In this document: in pieces, positions 50,131-59,774 of the stretch
Layout: every line of letters starts with the position of its first letter
Numbering within the stretch: the first letter of the stretch is position 1
Assembly (NCBI RefSeq): GCF_000187465.1
Contig: NZ_GL732439.1
Span: 1,733,644 to 1,797,643, forward strand
Length of the DNA stretch: 64,000 nucleotides
Direction of reading: 5' to 3'
From: Streptococcus infantis ATCC 700779
Lineage (GTDB): Bacteria; Bacillota; Bacilli; Lactobacillales; Streptococcaceae
Translations under genes and position numbers: made by a program
The notes under the pieces: model-generated
The model's database searches: none
Told to the model about the DNA's origin: nothing
What the model saw: only the letters and a program-made list of their open reading frames with translations

Positions 50131-50182
50131 TCTGTAAGGATATAGAACAGGCAATTAGCTAGTAGATACGATATATAAGAAA

Positions 50183-50219
50183 TCAAGAGACTGGATTTAT
50201 TTTTAATCCAGTCTCTTTT
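50183..50219 (+). terminator. recR terminator
   Basis: AAGAGACTGGATT and AATCCAGTCTCTT form a 13-base-pair perfect stem with TTTTG after it. Confidence 0.85.
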
Positions 50220-50296
50220 GTGCTATTCAAGTTTAAAAAAATAAACAAATGTGATATACTAAAAAGCGAGTATTCTAGTAGAAATAGGACAATCAT

Positions 50297-51340
50297 ATGA
50301 AACAAACAATTATTCTATTATATGGTGGACGCAGTGCAGAGCGTGAAGTGTCTGTATTGTCAGCTGAGAGTGTCATGCGTGCGGTTAACTATGACCGTTT
50401 TGCAGTCAAAACTTTCTTTATCAGCCAGTCTGGTGATTTCATCAAAACCCAAGAATTTACCCAAACTCCTAGCCAAGATGAACGTCTCATGACCAATGAA
50501 ACGATTGATTGGGACAAGAAAATTGCTCCAAGTGCCATCTACGAAGAAGGCGCAGTTGTTTTTCCAGTTCTTCATGGACCTATGGGAGAAGACGGTTCCG
50601 TTCAAGGTTTCCTAGAAGTCTTGAAAATGCCTTATGTCGGTTGCAACATCTTGTCTTCAAGCCTTGCTATGGACAAAATCACGACTAAGCGTGTCTTGGA
50701 ATCTGCTGGGATTGCCCAAGTCCCTTACGTAGCCATTGTTGAAGGGGACGACTTGGCTTCTAAGATTGCAGAAGTTGAAGAAAAATTAAGGTATCCAGTC
50801 TTTACCAAACCATCTAATATGGGTTCTAGTGTTGGTATTTCTAAGTCTGAAAATAAAGAGGAACTCCATCAAGCTCTCGAACTCGCCTTTAAATATGATA
50901 GCCGTGTCTTGGTAGAGCAAGGCGTCAATGCGCGTGAAATCGAAGTTGGACTCTTAGGAAACTATGATGTCAAGAGCACTCTGCCTGGTGAAGTTGTCAA
51001 GGACGTAGCCTTCTATGACTACGAAGCAAAATACATTGATAACAAGATTACGATGGATATTCCAGCTAAGATTAGTGATGATGTAGTAGCAGTCATGCGT
51101 AAAAATGCAGAAGCTGCCTTCCGTGCTATTGGCGGGCTTGGTCTCTCACGTTGTGATTTCTTCTATACAGATAAGGGAGAAGTTTTCCTAAATGAGCTCA
51201 ACACCATGCCAGGATTTACCCAGTGGTCTATGTATCCATTGCTCTGGGACAATATGGGGATTAGCTATCCAGAACTAATCGAGCGATTGGTTGAGCTTGC
51301 TAAAGAAAGCTTTAACAAGCGTGAAGCGCACCTATTGTAA
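50297..51340 (+). CDS. ddl: D-alanine--D-alanine ligase
   Basis: 347 residues. The N-terminal [16 protein letters not shown] and the ATP-grasp core ([31 protein letters not shown]) are complete. It joins two D-Ala for the murein stem peptide. Confidence 0.96.
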   Translation: MKQTIILLYGGRSAEREVSVLSAESVMRAVNYDRFAVKTFFISQSGDFIKTQEFTQTPSQDERLMTNETIDWDKKIAPSAIYEEGAVVFPVLHGPMGEDGSVQGFLEVLKMPYVGCNILSSSLAMDKITTKRVLESAGIAQVPYVAIVEGDDLASKIAEVEEKLRYPVFTKPSNMGSSVGISKSENKEELHQALELAFKYDSRVLVEQGVNAREIEVGLLGNYDVKSTLPGEVVKDVAFYDYEAKYIDNKITMDIPAKISDDVVAVMRKNAEAAFRAIGGLGLSRCDFFYTDKGEVFLNELNTMPGFTQWSMYPLLWDNMGISYPELIERLVELAKESFNKREAHLL

Positions 51341-51353
51341 AGATAGCTATAAG

Positions 51354-51381
51354 GGCGGGGCAAGACTCCCTGCCCCTTTTT
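51354..51381 (+). terminator. ddl terminator
   Basis: GGGGCA and TGCCCC with a short loop, followed by TTTTT, between ddl and murF. Confidence 0.7.
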
Positions 51382-51393
51382 AAAGGAGTAAAC

Positions 51394-52767
51394 ATGAAAC
51401 TTACGATTCACGAAGTTGCGCGTGTTGTCGGTGCAAAAAATGATGTGACAGGCTATGCGGACAGCCCTCTAGTCAAGGCAGAGTTTGATAGTCGTTTGAT
51501 TGGACCTGGTGATCTATTTGTGCCACTCAAGGGGGCGCGTGATGGTCATGACTTTATCGAGACGGCTTTTGAAAACGGCGCTGCTGTAACCTTGTCAGAG
51601 CAGGAAGTGGCAGATCATCCTTACATTTTAGTAGAGGATGTTTTGACAGCCTTTCAAGCTCTTGCAGCCTATTACCTTCAAAAGACAGGAGTAGATGTCT
51701 TTGCTGTTACAGGTTCAAATGGGAAGACAACGACCAAGGATATGTTGGCTCATTTGCTTTCTACAAGCTATAAAACCTACAAAACGCAAGGAAATTACAA
51801 TAACGAGATTGGATTACCTTATACAGTTCTCCATATGCCGGAAGACACTGAGAAGTTAGTCTTGGAAATGGGACAGGATCACTTGGGAGATATTCATCTC
51901 TTGTCTGAACTGGCTCATCCGAAAACAGCTATTGTGACTCTGGTCGGAGAGGCACATTTGGCCTTCTTCAAAGATCGTTCTGAGATTGCCAAAGGTAAAT
52001 TACAGATTGCTGATGGTATGGAGAAAGGTAGCTTACTTTTAGCGCCAGCTGATCCCATTGTAGAGGATTATCTACCTACTGAGCAAAAAGTGGTTCGTTT
52101 TGGACCAGGTGCAGAACTCGAAATTACAGAATTAACTGAGCGTAAGGATAGCTTGACTTTAAAGGCTAATTTCTTGGAGAAATCCCTTGATTTACCAGTA
52201 ACTGGTAAGTACAATGCAACTAATGCTATGATTGCATCTTATGTTGCTTTGCAAGAAGGAGTGACTGAGGAGCAGATTGGTCAAGCCTTCCAAAATCTTG
52301 AATTGACCCGCAATCGTACCGAGTGGAAAAAAGCTGCCAACGGTGCAGATATCTTGTCAGATGTCTACAATGCCAATCCAACAGCCATGAAGTTGATTTT
52401 AGAAACTTTCTCTGCTATCCCAGCTAATGAAGGTGGCAAGAAACTTGCAGTTCTAGCGGATATGAAAGAACTTGGAGACCAGTCTGTTCAACTCCATAAT
52501 CAAATGATTTTGAGCCTTTCTTCAGATGCCCTTGATACCGTTATTTTCTACGGTGAAGATATCGCTGACCTAGCTCAATTAGCCAGTCAAATGTTCCCCA
52601 TCGGCCATGTTTACTACTTCAAGAAAACAGCTGAGGAAGACCAGTTTGAAGCCATGGTCAAGCAGGTTAAGGAAAGCCTTGGAGCACATGACCAGATTTT
52701 GCTTAAAGGTTCGAATTCTATGAATCTAGCCAAGCTAGTAGAAAGTCTAGAAAATGAGCACAACTGA
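51394..52767 (+). CDS. murF: UDP-MurNAc-tripeptide--D-Ala-D-Ala ligase
   Basis: 457 residues. The Mur-ligase ATP loop FAVTGSNGKTTTKDML and the domain text NYNNEIGLPYTVL and SDVYNANPTAMKL are present. It adds D-Ala-D-Ala, the Ddl product, to the peptidoglycan precursor. The end overlaps the Nudix gene by 14 bases. Confidence 0.95.
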   Translation: MKLTIHEVARVVGAKNDVTGYADSPLVKAEFDSRLIGPGDLFVPLKGARDGHDFIETAFENGAAVTLSEQEVADHPYILVEDVLTAFQALAAYYLQKTGVDVFAVTGSNGKTTTKDMLAHLLSTSYKTYKTQGNYNNEIGLPYTVLHMPEDTEKLVLEMGQDHLGDIHLLSELAHPKTAIVTLVGEAHLAFFKDRSEIAKGKLQIADGMEKGSLLLAPADPIVEDYLPTEQKVVRFGPGAELEITELTERKDSLTLKANFLEKSLDLPVTGKYNATNAMIASYVALQEGVTEEQIGQAFQNLELTRNRTEWKKAANGADILSDVYNANPTAMKLILETFSAIPANEGGKKLAVLADMKELGDQSVQLHNQMILSLSSDALDTVIFYGEDIADLAQLASQMFPIGHVYYFKKTAEEDQFEAMVKQVKESLGAHDQILLKGSNSMNLAKLVESLENEHN

Positions 52768-53365
52768 TTTTGCCAAGGCTATACAGAGAATGTTGGCCAT
52801 CACTGATACTGGTTTGACCTATACAAAGGACACTTTTGACCGTGAACGTTATGAGGATTTACGTCAGATTTTATCGAACGTATTGCAGGAGACTACGGAT
52901 CTTAATCAAGAGGAACTGACTGCGATCTTAAAACCAACAGCTAGCTATGCAACTCCCTTGATGGATGTAAGGGCTTGGATTGTTCAAGACCAGAAGATTT
53001 GTTTGGTTAGAGGACAAGGAGAGGATACTTGGGCATTACCTGGTGGCTTTGGTGAAGTAGGCTATTCCCCTAAGGAAAATATCCGAAAAGAAGTTCAGGA
53101 AGAAACAGGCTTTTTTGCAGAAGTAGGCTCTTTATTGGCTATTTTTGATACCAATCGCTTTCAAATGCAGAGTAAGCAGTATGCCAAGTTTGTATTTGAT
53201 TGTCGACTATTGGATGGGGACTTTCAAGAAAATCAAGAAGTTGCTGAATTAGGATTTTTCGACATTTCGGCTCTCCCTCCCTTATCTGAAAAAAGAATAA
53301 CTAAGGAACAAATGGATATTCTATGGCAGGTTTATCAGGGTGAGCGGAAACAATATGTTGATTAG
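52754..53365 (+). CDS. NUDIX hydrolase with N-terminal domain
   Basis: 203 residues. The Nudix box reads GGFGEVGYSPKENIRKEVQE followed by ETGF, with Lys instead of Arg in the REUXEE core. The N-terminal helical region (AKAIQRMLAITDTGLTYTKDTFDRERYEDLRQIL) is a known Nudix-associated domain. The substrate is unknown. Confidence 0.85.
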   Translation: MSTTDFAKAIQRMLAITDTGLTYTKDTFDRERYEDLRQILSNVLQETTDLNQEELTAILKPTASYATPLMDVRAWIVQDQKICLVRGQGEDTWALPGGFGEVGYSPKENIRKEVQEETGFFAEVGSLLAIFDTNRFQMQSKQYAKFVFDCRLLDGDFQENQEVAELGFFDISALPPLSEKRITKEQMDILWQVYQGERKQYVD

Positions 53366-53487
53366 AAGCTTTGTTTTATCTTAAGGCCACTAGCTTCTTT
53401 GGAACACAAAAATATTAGAAATAAATGTAAGCTATGATCTATAGAGATAAGTAAGAGAATGGCTTATATGAAAATGAGGAAAATTAT

Positions 53488-54195
53488 ATGAATGTTTGGG
53501 ATGCTTTATTTACCACTCAGGCTACGGAGCCACCCCAATTTGGATTTACTTGGTACGCAAGCACATTTGCCTTACTGTTTTTGACAATTTATCTTGCTTA
53601 TCGCTATCGTGATAATAAGGTTTGTCAACGATTCTTCCAGATTATACAGGCAATACAGTTAATCTCGCTTTACAGCTGGTATTGGATCAATCAGTTCCCA
53701 CTGTCAGAAAGCTTGCCTTTTTATCATTGTCGATTAGCCATGTTTGTAGTTCTACTACTGCCAGGTGTTTCAAAAACCAAACAATATTTTGCTTTGCTTG
53801 GAACCTTCGGGACGATTGCAGCCTTTGTTTATCCAATACCAGACGCTTACTCTTTCCCACACATCGTTATTTTGTCCTTTATTTTCGGACATCTAGCCCT
53901 TCTTGGAAATTCCTTGATTTATCTTTTAAACAACTACGATGCTCGTCTCTTGGATTTCAAAGGTATTCTTATACTGACCTCTTTACTTAATGGTTTGATT
54001 TTTATAGTCAATTTATTGACGGGTGGAGATTACGGTTTTATGACAAAACCACCATTGGTGGGAGACCATGGTCTTGTGGTTAATTATATCATTGTCACTC
54101 TATTTTTGACTTGTGCTATTTTCCTCTTCTCTAAAGGTTTTCAAGTCATCACTCAGGAGAAGGCAGAAAGAAGATTGAAAATCTGGCAGAAATAA
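53488..54195 (+). CDS. YwaF/TIGR02206-type membrane protein
   Basis: 235 residues with about seven hydrophobic segments. The text LPFYHCRLAMFVVLLLPG and GDYGFMTKPP matches TIGR02206 membrane proteins of unknown function. It has its own weak start region after the Nudix gene. Confidence 0.8.
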   Translation: MNVWDALFTTQATEPPQFGFTWYASTFALLFLTIYLAYRYRDNKVCQRFFQIIQAIQLISLYSWYWINQFPLSESLPFYHCRLAMFVVLLLPGVSKTKQYFALLGTFGTIAAFVYPIPDAYSFPHIVILSFIFGHLALLGNSLIYLLNNYDARLLDFKGILILTSLLNGLIFIVNLLTGGDYGFMTKPPLVGDHGLVVNYIIVTLFLTCAIFLFSKGFQVITQEKAERRLKIWQK

Positions 54196-54214
54196 AAAAT
54201 ATTTTCCCAACCGC

Positions 54215-54244
54215 TTGACTTTTATCTGAGAATTTTGATACAAT
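54215..54244 (+). promoter_or_regulatory. rplM-rpsI promoter
   Basis: TTGACT (-35), 18 bases, TACAAT (-10, extended TGATACAAT). It is strong and typical of ribosomal protein operons. Confidence 0.8.
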
Positions 54245-54250
54245 AGTAGG

Positions 54251-54350
54251 CGGTATTGTTTACCCCATTTGTAAGGCCCCGGAACCTTTCAAATACCCTG
54301 CGGACCGGAACATCCGCCCTGTAAACAAAAACGACATTCATATAGGAGAA
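54251..54350 (+). ncRNA. Ribosomal protein L13 leader
   Basis: The 100-base leader pairs its ends (TTGTTTAC and GTAAACAA) around an inner GCGG/CCGC hairpin and a CCCCGGAACC segment. This matches the layout of Firmicutes L13 leaders, where L13 binds its own mRNA. Consistent position; not verified by covariance. Confidence 0.7.
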
Positions 54351-54353
54351 ATC

Positions 54354-54800
54354 ATGAACAAAACTACATTCATGGCTAAACCAGGCCAAGTAGAACGCAA
54401 ATGGTACGTTGTTGACGCAACTGATGTACCTCTTGGACGCCTTTCAGCAGTTGTTGCTAGCGTACTTCGCGGAAAAAACAAACCAACATTCACACCACAC
54501 ACTGATACAGGTGACTTCGTAATCGTTATCAATGCTGAAAAAGTTAAATTGACTGGTAAAAAAGCAACTGATAAGATCTACTACACTCACTCAAACCACC
54601 CAGGTGGATTGAAACAAATCTCTGCTGGTGAACTTCGTTCTAAAAACGCAGTACGTTTGATCGAGAAATCAGTTAAAGGTATGCTTCCACACAATACTCT
54701 TGGACGCGCTCAAGGTATGAAATTGAAAGTATTCGTTGGAGCTGAGCACACTCACGCTGCACAACAACCAGAAGTTCTTGATATTTCAGGACTTATCTAA
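54354..54800 (+). CDS. rplM: 50S ribosomal protein L13
   Basis: 148 residues, uL13. The text [45 protein letters not shown] is diagnostic. It is first in the rplM-rpsI operon, 18 bases before rpsI. Confidence 0.98.
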   Translation: MNKTTFMAKPGQVERKWYVVDATDVPLGRLSAVVASVLRGKNKPTFTPHTDTGDFVIVINAEKVKLTGKKATDKIYYTHSNHPGGLKQISAGELRSKNAVRLIEKSVKGMLPHNTLGRAQGMKLKVFVGAEHTHAAQQPEVLDISGLI

Positions 54801-54818
54801 GGAAAGGAACAATAAAGT

Positions 54819-55211
54819 ATGTCACAAGCACAATATGCAGGTACTGGACGTCGTAAAAACGCTGTTGCACGCGTTCGCCTTGTTCCAGGAACTGGTAAAA
54901 TCACTGTTAACAAAAAAGATGTCGAAGAGTACATCCCACACGCTGACCTTCGTCTTGTAATCAACCAACCATTCGCAGTTACTTCAACTGTAGGTTCATA
55001 CGACGTTTTCGTTAACGTTGTAGGTGGTGGTTACGCTGGTCAAGCAGGAGCTATCCGTCACGGTATCGCTCGTGCCCTTCTTCAAGTAGACCCAGACTTC
55101 CGCGATTCATTGAAACGCGCAGGACTTCTTACACGTGACTCACGTAAAGTTGAGCGTAAGAAACCAGGTCTTAAGAAAGCTCGTAAAGCATCACAATTCT
55201 CAAAACGTTAA
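54819..55211 (+). CDS. rpsI: 30S ribosomal protein S9
   Basis: 130 residues, uS9, with the basic C-terminal tail [12 protein letters not shown] that reaches the P site. The 3' end is the left boundary of the integrated element, and the coding sequence is intact across the junction. Confidence 0.98.
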   Translation: MSQAQYAGTGRRKNAVARVRLVPGTGKITVNKKDVEEYIPHADLRLVINQPFAVTSTVGSYDVFVNVVGGGYAGQAGAIRHGIARALLQVDPDFRDSLKRAGLLTRDSRKVERKKPGLKKARKASQFSKR

Positions 55212-55235
55212 TCAATACGATTATATCAACGTTTC

Positions 55236-55273
55236 GAAACACTTCATGGTTCACACCATGGGGTGTTTTTTTG
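55236..55273 (+). terminator. rpsI terminator (at attL)
   Basis: AACACTTCATGG and ACCATGGGGTGTT can pair and are followed by TTTTTTTG. It lies next to the TTCACACCA repeats. Confidence 0.65.
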
Positions 55274-55321
55274 ATGATTTTTAGCAAAATTCACACCACT
55301 TTTCACACCAAATTCACACCA
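55250..55321. other. Four TTCACACCA direct repeats (probable integrase arm sites, attL)
   Basis: Exact TTCACACCA at 55250, 55290, 55302 and 55313, between rpsI and the integrase stop. Repeats bound by the integrase N-terminal domain are typical at att ends of Tn916/Lambda-type elements. Confidence 0.65.
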
Positions 55322-56539
55322 TTATTTTTTTAGATTTCGAAAGGCAATTTCCCCAACAGCCATTGGGATTACATTTGAAGTGTTGACATAAGTCTTAGTT
55401 GTAATCGTATCACTATGAGTGAGTGCTTCAGAAATAGCTTCCATAGAGGTTCCAGCCTGTTTAGCGAGTGTGGCTCCTGTATGTCGTAATTTATGAGGGG
55501 TTGCATGTGCAAGATCTGGATGACGACGCTTAACAGATTTCATCTTGTTGTTAAGATAATCAGAATGGAGACAACTGTTTACATTCCCCTTTGTATCAAT
55601 ATACGTAAATACATACTGATCAGGAGTTTGGATAATATTGAATTTAGCCAGTTCAATTTTTTGTTGTTTTTTCCATTCCTGAAGCAAGTCAGTTAACTCA
55701 CTAGGAATTCGAAAAGTTGTCTTCTTATTTCCTTTGGTAGACTTTGGATTTTTGTATTTATCTAAAGCTTGTACTAATTGAATTTCCTGTTCCTTTGTAT
55801 TAATATGCTTCCATTGCAAAGCGTAGCTCTCTGATTTTCTATCTCCCAAAAAGAAGGTAGTATAGAACAAAACATAGTCTTTGAATAGAATTTTTTCAGT
55901 CTCTAAATCTTTTTCAAAAGCTGTAAACCATGCTTGAAGTTCTTCTTGAGATAGATATAAATCTTCATCTTTTTTAGATTCCTGTAGCTTGATTTTCTTG
56001 GTGTCTTTGATACGGCTTATCGTTTTTGATAGGCGATTAGTTTCGATATACTCTAATTCTTCTGCCCAATCAAAGATAGAGTTAACGTAGCTCCTGATAA
56101 CTTTGAAATTTGCATATTCTTCAGCCTTTTGAGTCAATAAATTTAGTACAACTTGTTTATTTTGGTTAAGAAACTCTATTGAATAATTCCCAAGTAAGGG
56201 TAAGATGTGTTTTCTAAAAGCAATTTCTGTTCCAACTATAGTTGCTTGAGAAGGTGGTTTAGCAGTAGAAGTTGTCTGACCTGCTTTGTAGGATTCCCAC
56301 CAAACGTTTTGATAGAAATCTGAAAAGAGGATAGAACCGCTATTCTCCAATGAAGCAGATCCTCCACTAGGAATTTTATCAAACTTATTTTGAAGTTCTA
56401 GTTCGTATCTTTTTGCTTCAATCCTTGTTTTGAACCGTTTTTCAATCACTTTCTTATCAATTCCTAGTGAAGACTTCACTTCCTCAGGAATATAGACACG
56501 TAAGCGATAGGTTCCGTTTTTAGTTTTTGTAATAGACAT
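55322..56539 (-). CDS. int: Tyrosine recombinase integrase of the rpsI element
   Basis: 405 residues from MSITKTKNGTYRLRVYIPEEV, with AAGGAG upstream. It has an N-terminal arm-binding domain, an SAM-like core-binding domain (VVLNLLTQKAEEYANFKVIRSYVNSIFDW) and a catalytic domain with Arg in FLGDRKSESYALQW, HKLRHTG and Tyr in ITTKTYVNTSN. It is likely the integrase of this genomic element at rpsI, a known ICE/phage target in streptococci. Confidence 0.93.
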   Translation of the reverse strand: MSITKTKNGTYRLRVYIPEEVKSSLGIDKKVIEKRFKTRIEAKRYELELQNKFDKIPSGGSASLENSGSILFSDFYQNVWWESYKAGQTTSTAKPPSQATIVGTEIAFRKHILPLLGNYSIEFLNQNKQVVLNLLTQKAEEYANFKVIRSYVNSIFDWAEELEYIETNRLSKTISRIKDTKKIKLQESKKDEDLYLSQEELQAWFTAFEKDLETEKILFKDYVLFYTTFFLGDRKSESYALQWKHINTKEQEIQLVQALDKYKNPKSTKGNKKTTFRIPSELTDLLQEWKKQQKIELAKFNIIQTPDQYVFTYIDTKGNVNSCLHSDYLNNKMKSVKRRHPDLAHATPHKLRHTGATLAKQAGTSMEAISEALTHSDTITTKTYVNTSNVIPMAVGEIAFRNLKK

Positions 56540-56606
56540 AGTATTCTCCTTTTGAATTGAGCTAGAAAATACCATGGTTACATTATAACAAATGACCATA
56601 GAATTT

Positions 56607-56867
56607 CTACTGCTTTTGTAACCAGCGATTGATTTCTGTTTTGCTAAAGCGAACAGTTTTTCCAACCTTAATGCAAGGTAAGCCTTGCTTAATCCAGTTG
56701 TCTAAAGTATTGTTGGATATATTCAAATATTCACAAGTCTGCTTTTTATTTAAAAATTGGTTGGTATTTTCATTAATATCCAAAAATTTATCCAGTTCTT
56801 TCTTAACAGTATCTGATATTAGTAATTGAAAATGCCGAATCACTTCGTCTGGAATAAATAAATTCAT
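56607..56867 (-). CDS. xis: Excisionase-like helix-turn-helix protein
   Basis: 86 residues. The MerR-like excisionase HTH reads FLNKKQTCEYLNISNNTLDNW followed by IKQGLPCIKVGKTVRF. It sits next to the integrase, as in Tn916-type Int/Xis modules. The C-terminus RWLQKQ is typical. Confidence 0.85.
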   Translation of the reverse strand: MNLFIPDEVIRHFQLLISDTVKKELDKFLDINENTNQFLNKKQTCEYLNISNNTLDNWIKQGLPCIKVGKTVRFSKTEINRWLQKQ

Positions 56868-57006
56868 AAATAGTTCCGTTTATTTCTTTCTATTAGATTT
56901 AAATTTTATTAGTTTGTATTTTGTTTTTTAAGTCTTCAAGGGTTGAAGACTTAAAAAACAGGAAAACGTTGCTGTATTAATACTTTTTCAATTTTTTAAT
57001 CAGAAT

Positions 57007-58362
57007 TTATATTAAAATGGTATAAATATTTTTCCAAATTCTATTAAAAAAAGAATCCAGGAATGAACCTATGTCTTTATCCTTATTTCGAATAATTTCA
57101 TTAAAAAATGGATTTTTTTCTTCATTTGTAAAACTAGGGATTTTAAAAGAAAGGAGTTCATTATTTTGGTTATCTTTGTAGCAACCAAAATCAAGGAAAG
57201 TAACAAGATATAGAGTATTTAGCATTAAGCAAAAGAGATATAGTACTTGCCATGTAATCATAATAGAAAGAAAATAACTTTCATTTTTTAAGTCATTCCC
57301 TCTACTTTCTTTAATAAGATTATTCTTAGTTCTTGCAGAGTTTTTTGGATTTACAAATTCAGACACATCAATAAACAAGAAAATAGATTCATCCAATGTT
57401 AAGGGATATAAGTAATCCATAGCATGATTTAGTTGAGTTTCAAAAAATGTTTTTATATATCCATCTTTACCTTTTTCTACGTACAATTCTTTTAACTTAT
57501 TTTGGGTATCTCTTACTGAAGTTTGAGCAATTATCTTCAAGTTGGATATTCCTTTCTTAATCACACTATACACAAATGAAGAGAGCTGATCATTGTGTAG
57601 TTTATCTAAGTCAGTAGTCTTGAATTCACTTCTAATTTTTTTTTCATTCAGTGTCATTTCGTATCTATAGATGTGGTATTTACGAGATACGTTTAATTCA
57701 ATCTGTCTACTATGTTCAGCTTTTGCTATTTTATCGTAAAGAACATGCAACAAGTTTTCATTTTTTTTACTTGAAAGAATATGATGATCTTCAGGAGTTG
57801 AACTTTTTGTATAAACTCTTTTATCTACTTGAGATGTTTTAGATAGACTCCTCAACAATAAATTTCTTGTTTGAAAATGAATAATCGAATCAGTAGCAAA
57901 TGTAAATGCGATTTCCATTTCAAGAACCCTAATAATAGTTGGGATAATCCAAATACCAGTTTGCTGTTTGATTCCTGTTATAACATTAATAAGTTTCTTT
58001 CGTATTGCTGAAATAGAGAGAGTTTCAAAATTTAGACCTCCATGATTCAGCTGGAGTAAGCAATAATTAACAGTATCTCCGCTTTCTTTTTTATAAATTT
58101 TTCCAATTTCAAGTCTTCCGAATTCCCTTGATTGGATAATTAAATCTTCTATCTGATTTGAATTGTAATTAAATTTTTTAACTTTATCAGGATTCTTTTG
58201 TTTGAATTCTATCAGTTTTTCAATGTCAACAATTAGATTTTCACCTAAGTTAAAAACCATACGATCAAACCCCCAGAAGGAATTCATTAAAGTAAAACAA
58301 GATTGAATTTCTTTCTCATTTAAATGCATCTGTTCAGTAGAAACTTTAGTTTGACTTTTCAT
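57007..58362 (-). CDS. Unknown protein, possible phage/plasmid replication initiator
   Basis: 451 residues, AT-rich. The region LLHVLYDKIAKAEHSRQIELNVSRKYHIYRYEMTLNEKKIRSE resembles the conserved YDK...R-E core of phage X-family/rolling-circle Rep-like proteins. The N-terminus FWGFDRMVFNLG and a C-terminal hydrophobic patch (ITWQVLYLFCLMLNTLYLV) are unexplained. The position behind xis and beside a candidate origin supports a Rep role. Confidence is limited. Confidence 0.5.
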   Translation of the reverse strand: MKSQTKVSTEQMHLNEKEIQSCFTLMNSFWGFDRMVFNLGENLIVDIEKLIEFKQKNPDKVKKFNYNSNQIEDLIIQSREFGRLEIGKIYKKESGDTVNYCLLQLNHGGLNFETLSISAIRKKLINVITGIKQQTGIWIIPTIIRVLEMEIAFTFATDSIIHFQTRNLLLRSLSKTSQVDKRVYTKSSTPEDHHILSSKKNENLLHVLYDKIAKAEHSRQIELNVSRKYHIYRYEMTLNEKKIRSEFKTTDLDKLHNDQLSSFVYSVIKKGISNLKIIAQTSVRDTQNKLKELYVEKGKDGYIKTFFETQLNHAMDYLYPLTLDESIFLFIDVSEFVNPKNSARTKNNLIKESRGNDLKNESYFLSIMITWQVLYLFCLMLNTLYLVTFLDFGCYKDNQNNELLSFKIPSFTNEEKNPFFNEIIRNKDKDIGSFLDSFFNRIWKNIYTILI

Positions 58363-58497
58363 GATTTAACGTTTCCTTTTTACTATTATTTTTGATACGA
58401 ATTATGTTAGGAAGTATTAGAGATTGAAAAAAAGCAGTTAAATTATTTTAACCGCATTTGTAATTCAATTTACATATTCATTTTTTCGCGTATTAAA

Positions 58498-58510
58498 AGT
58501 ATGCCACAAA
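58498..58510 (-). promoter_or_regulatory. Element motif, copy A
   Basis: On the minus strand TTTGTGGCATACT, before the Rep-like gene (135 bases away). It is shared with copies B and C. Confidence 0.5.
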
Positions 58511-58565
58511 TGTTTTCGAAAATGCCCATTTTTTTTAAAAAAATGGAAAATTTTTTTAAAACAAA

Positions 58566-58592
58566 AAAACACTCAGTTTTGAGTGCTTTAAA
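58566..58592. terminator. Hairpin in the spacer between Rep-like and recombinase genes
   Basis: GCACTC and GAGTGC-type arms (CACTC/GAGTG) around AGTTTT, with A- and T-runs on the two sides. Confidence 0.5.
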
Positions 58593-58622
58593 AAACGCGT
58601 CCTAACAGGGTTTTGAAGAAAA

Positions 58623-58655
58623 AAAGTAGGTTCTTACCTACTTTAATTTTTTTAG
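58623..58655. terminator. Terminator 3' of the second recombinase
   Basis: AAGTAGGT and ACCTACTT form a perfect stem with a TTCTT-type loop and flanking A/T runs. About 110 bases after the recombinase stop on the minus strand. Confidence 0.6.
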
Positions 58656-58763
58656 TTTAGAACAAGAATGTTAAGAAAGAAATCAATACTTTCAGTACGA
58701 TTTTTATTTAGTTGAATTTTTTAATTTTAATGAGAGATATATCATAATGTTTAAAGAAGTTAC

Positions 58764-59774
58764 TTAGTTTGCTTGTGCGATTAACTTATAAGCATAGGAC
58801 TTTTGAAACTCTTCAGGTCGGTTGTGTCCGAGAGCACGCGACACAATTAAACAAGCCTTCCTATCAAGGACAACGCCTTTTAATTCGCCTCGTAGATAAA
58901 TTTTTTCTCTTTTATCCTTGATGTTTTTAGGATCTCGCGCGACAAGAAGATAAAGACGTTTTGCGTATTCAGCTCGATATTTATGAGGTTTTAAAGCAGA
59001 TGGAACTTGAAAGACACGATTTTTACCAGCTAGTTTAAATTCTTCAACAAGCCTCTCTAATTCTTCTTTGTCTCGTGTAATAATAGGAACCCAACGATCT
59101 CGTGCTCCTTTTGTTTTATGTTTTTTACCGTTTATTTTAAGATAATATTGGCCATCCTCACGTTGGTAGAGGGAGTCTCCAGTAATAGCCATTAATTCAT
59201 TTTTTCGTAGCCCAGTGGCAGAGACGATTGAAAACCAGCGATTATTCGTTTCTTCAGACATTCTATCGTCATTAGACTTTAAGCGATTATTCTTTTTGTT
59301 GGCTCGATATCGAATATCTGTAGCAATAAAAGCAGTAGAAGACACGCCTAAAACTTTTGCTAATGCTGCTTTATAGGTTGACTGGGTTGGAGCAGAAAGA
59401 CCAGATTTCTTACAATGTTCTAAGTATTGATTTACTAAGTCAATCCATCCTTCTATATCGTTAGATTTATCAAGAACTTCTAAATCTTCGGCAATAGCAG
59501 TTGTAGCAACAAAGGAAGCGAATCTGCTCCAGGAACCAGCGTAGTTATGAAGAGTTCGATCGGTATGAATTAAATGAATGTCTTCGCCAGTTTTTTTGGA
59601 TTCATTTCGCTTGATCCCCTTTCCTTTCTTGAAGCGCGTGACTAGATTAGTTAATCCTTTTGATTGGATGAATTGTTTACGTCCTTCGAAAGTAGTTAGA
59701 GAATCAATTTGTTGTTTCTTAGCTCTCTCTTTAGCTTTTCGTCGTTCTGAACGACTACGTTTTTTCTTTGCCAT
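58764..59774 (-). CDS. Second tyrosine recombinase-like protein
   Basis: 336 residues with a very basic N-terminus (KKKRSRSERRKAKERAKKQQ). Catalytic residues can be placed: Arg in SATGLRKNELMAITGDSL, Lys in HKTKGARDRWVPI, HXXR in PHKYRAEYAKRLY, His in ALGHNRPEEF and Tyr in SYAYK. It looks active and differs from the 55322 integrase. It may serve a nested plasmid-like module or resolve multimers. Confidence 0.75.
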   Translation of the reverse strand: MAKKKRSRSERRKAKERAKKQQIDSLTTFEGRKQFIQSKGLTNLVTRFKKGKGIKRNESKKTGEDIHLIHTDRTLHNYAGSWSRFASFVATTAIAEDLEVLDKSNDIEGWIDLVNQYLEHCKKSGLSAPTQSTYKAALAKVLGVSSTAFIATDIRYRANKKNNRLKSNDDRMSEETNNRWFSIVSATGLRKNELMAITGDSLYQREDGQYYLKINGKKHKTKGARDRWVPIITRDKEELERLVEEFKLAGKNRVFQVPSALKPHKYRAEYAKRLYLLVARDPKNIKDKREKIYLRGELKGVVLDRKACLIVSRALGHNRPEEFQKSYAYKLIAQAN

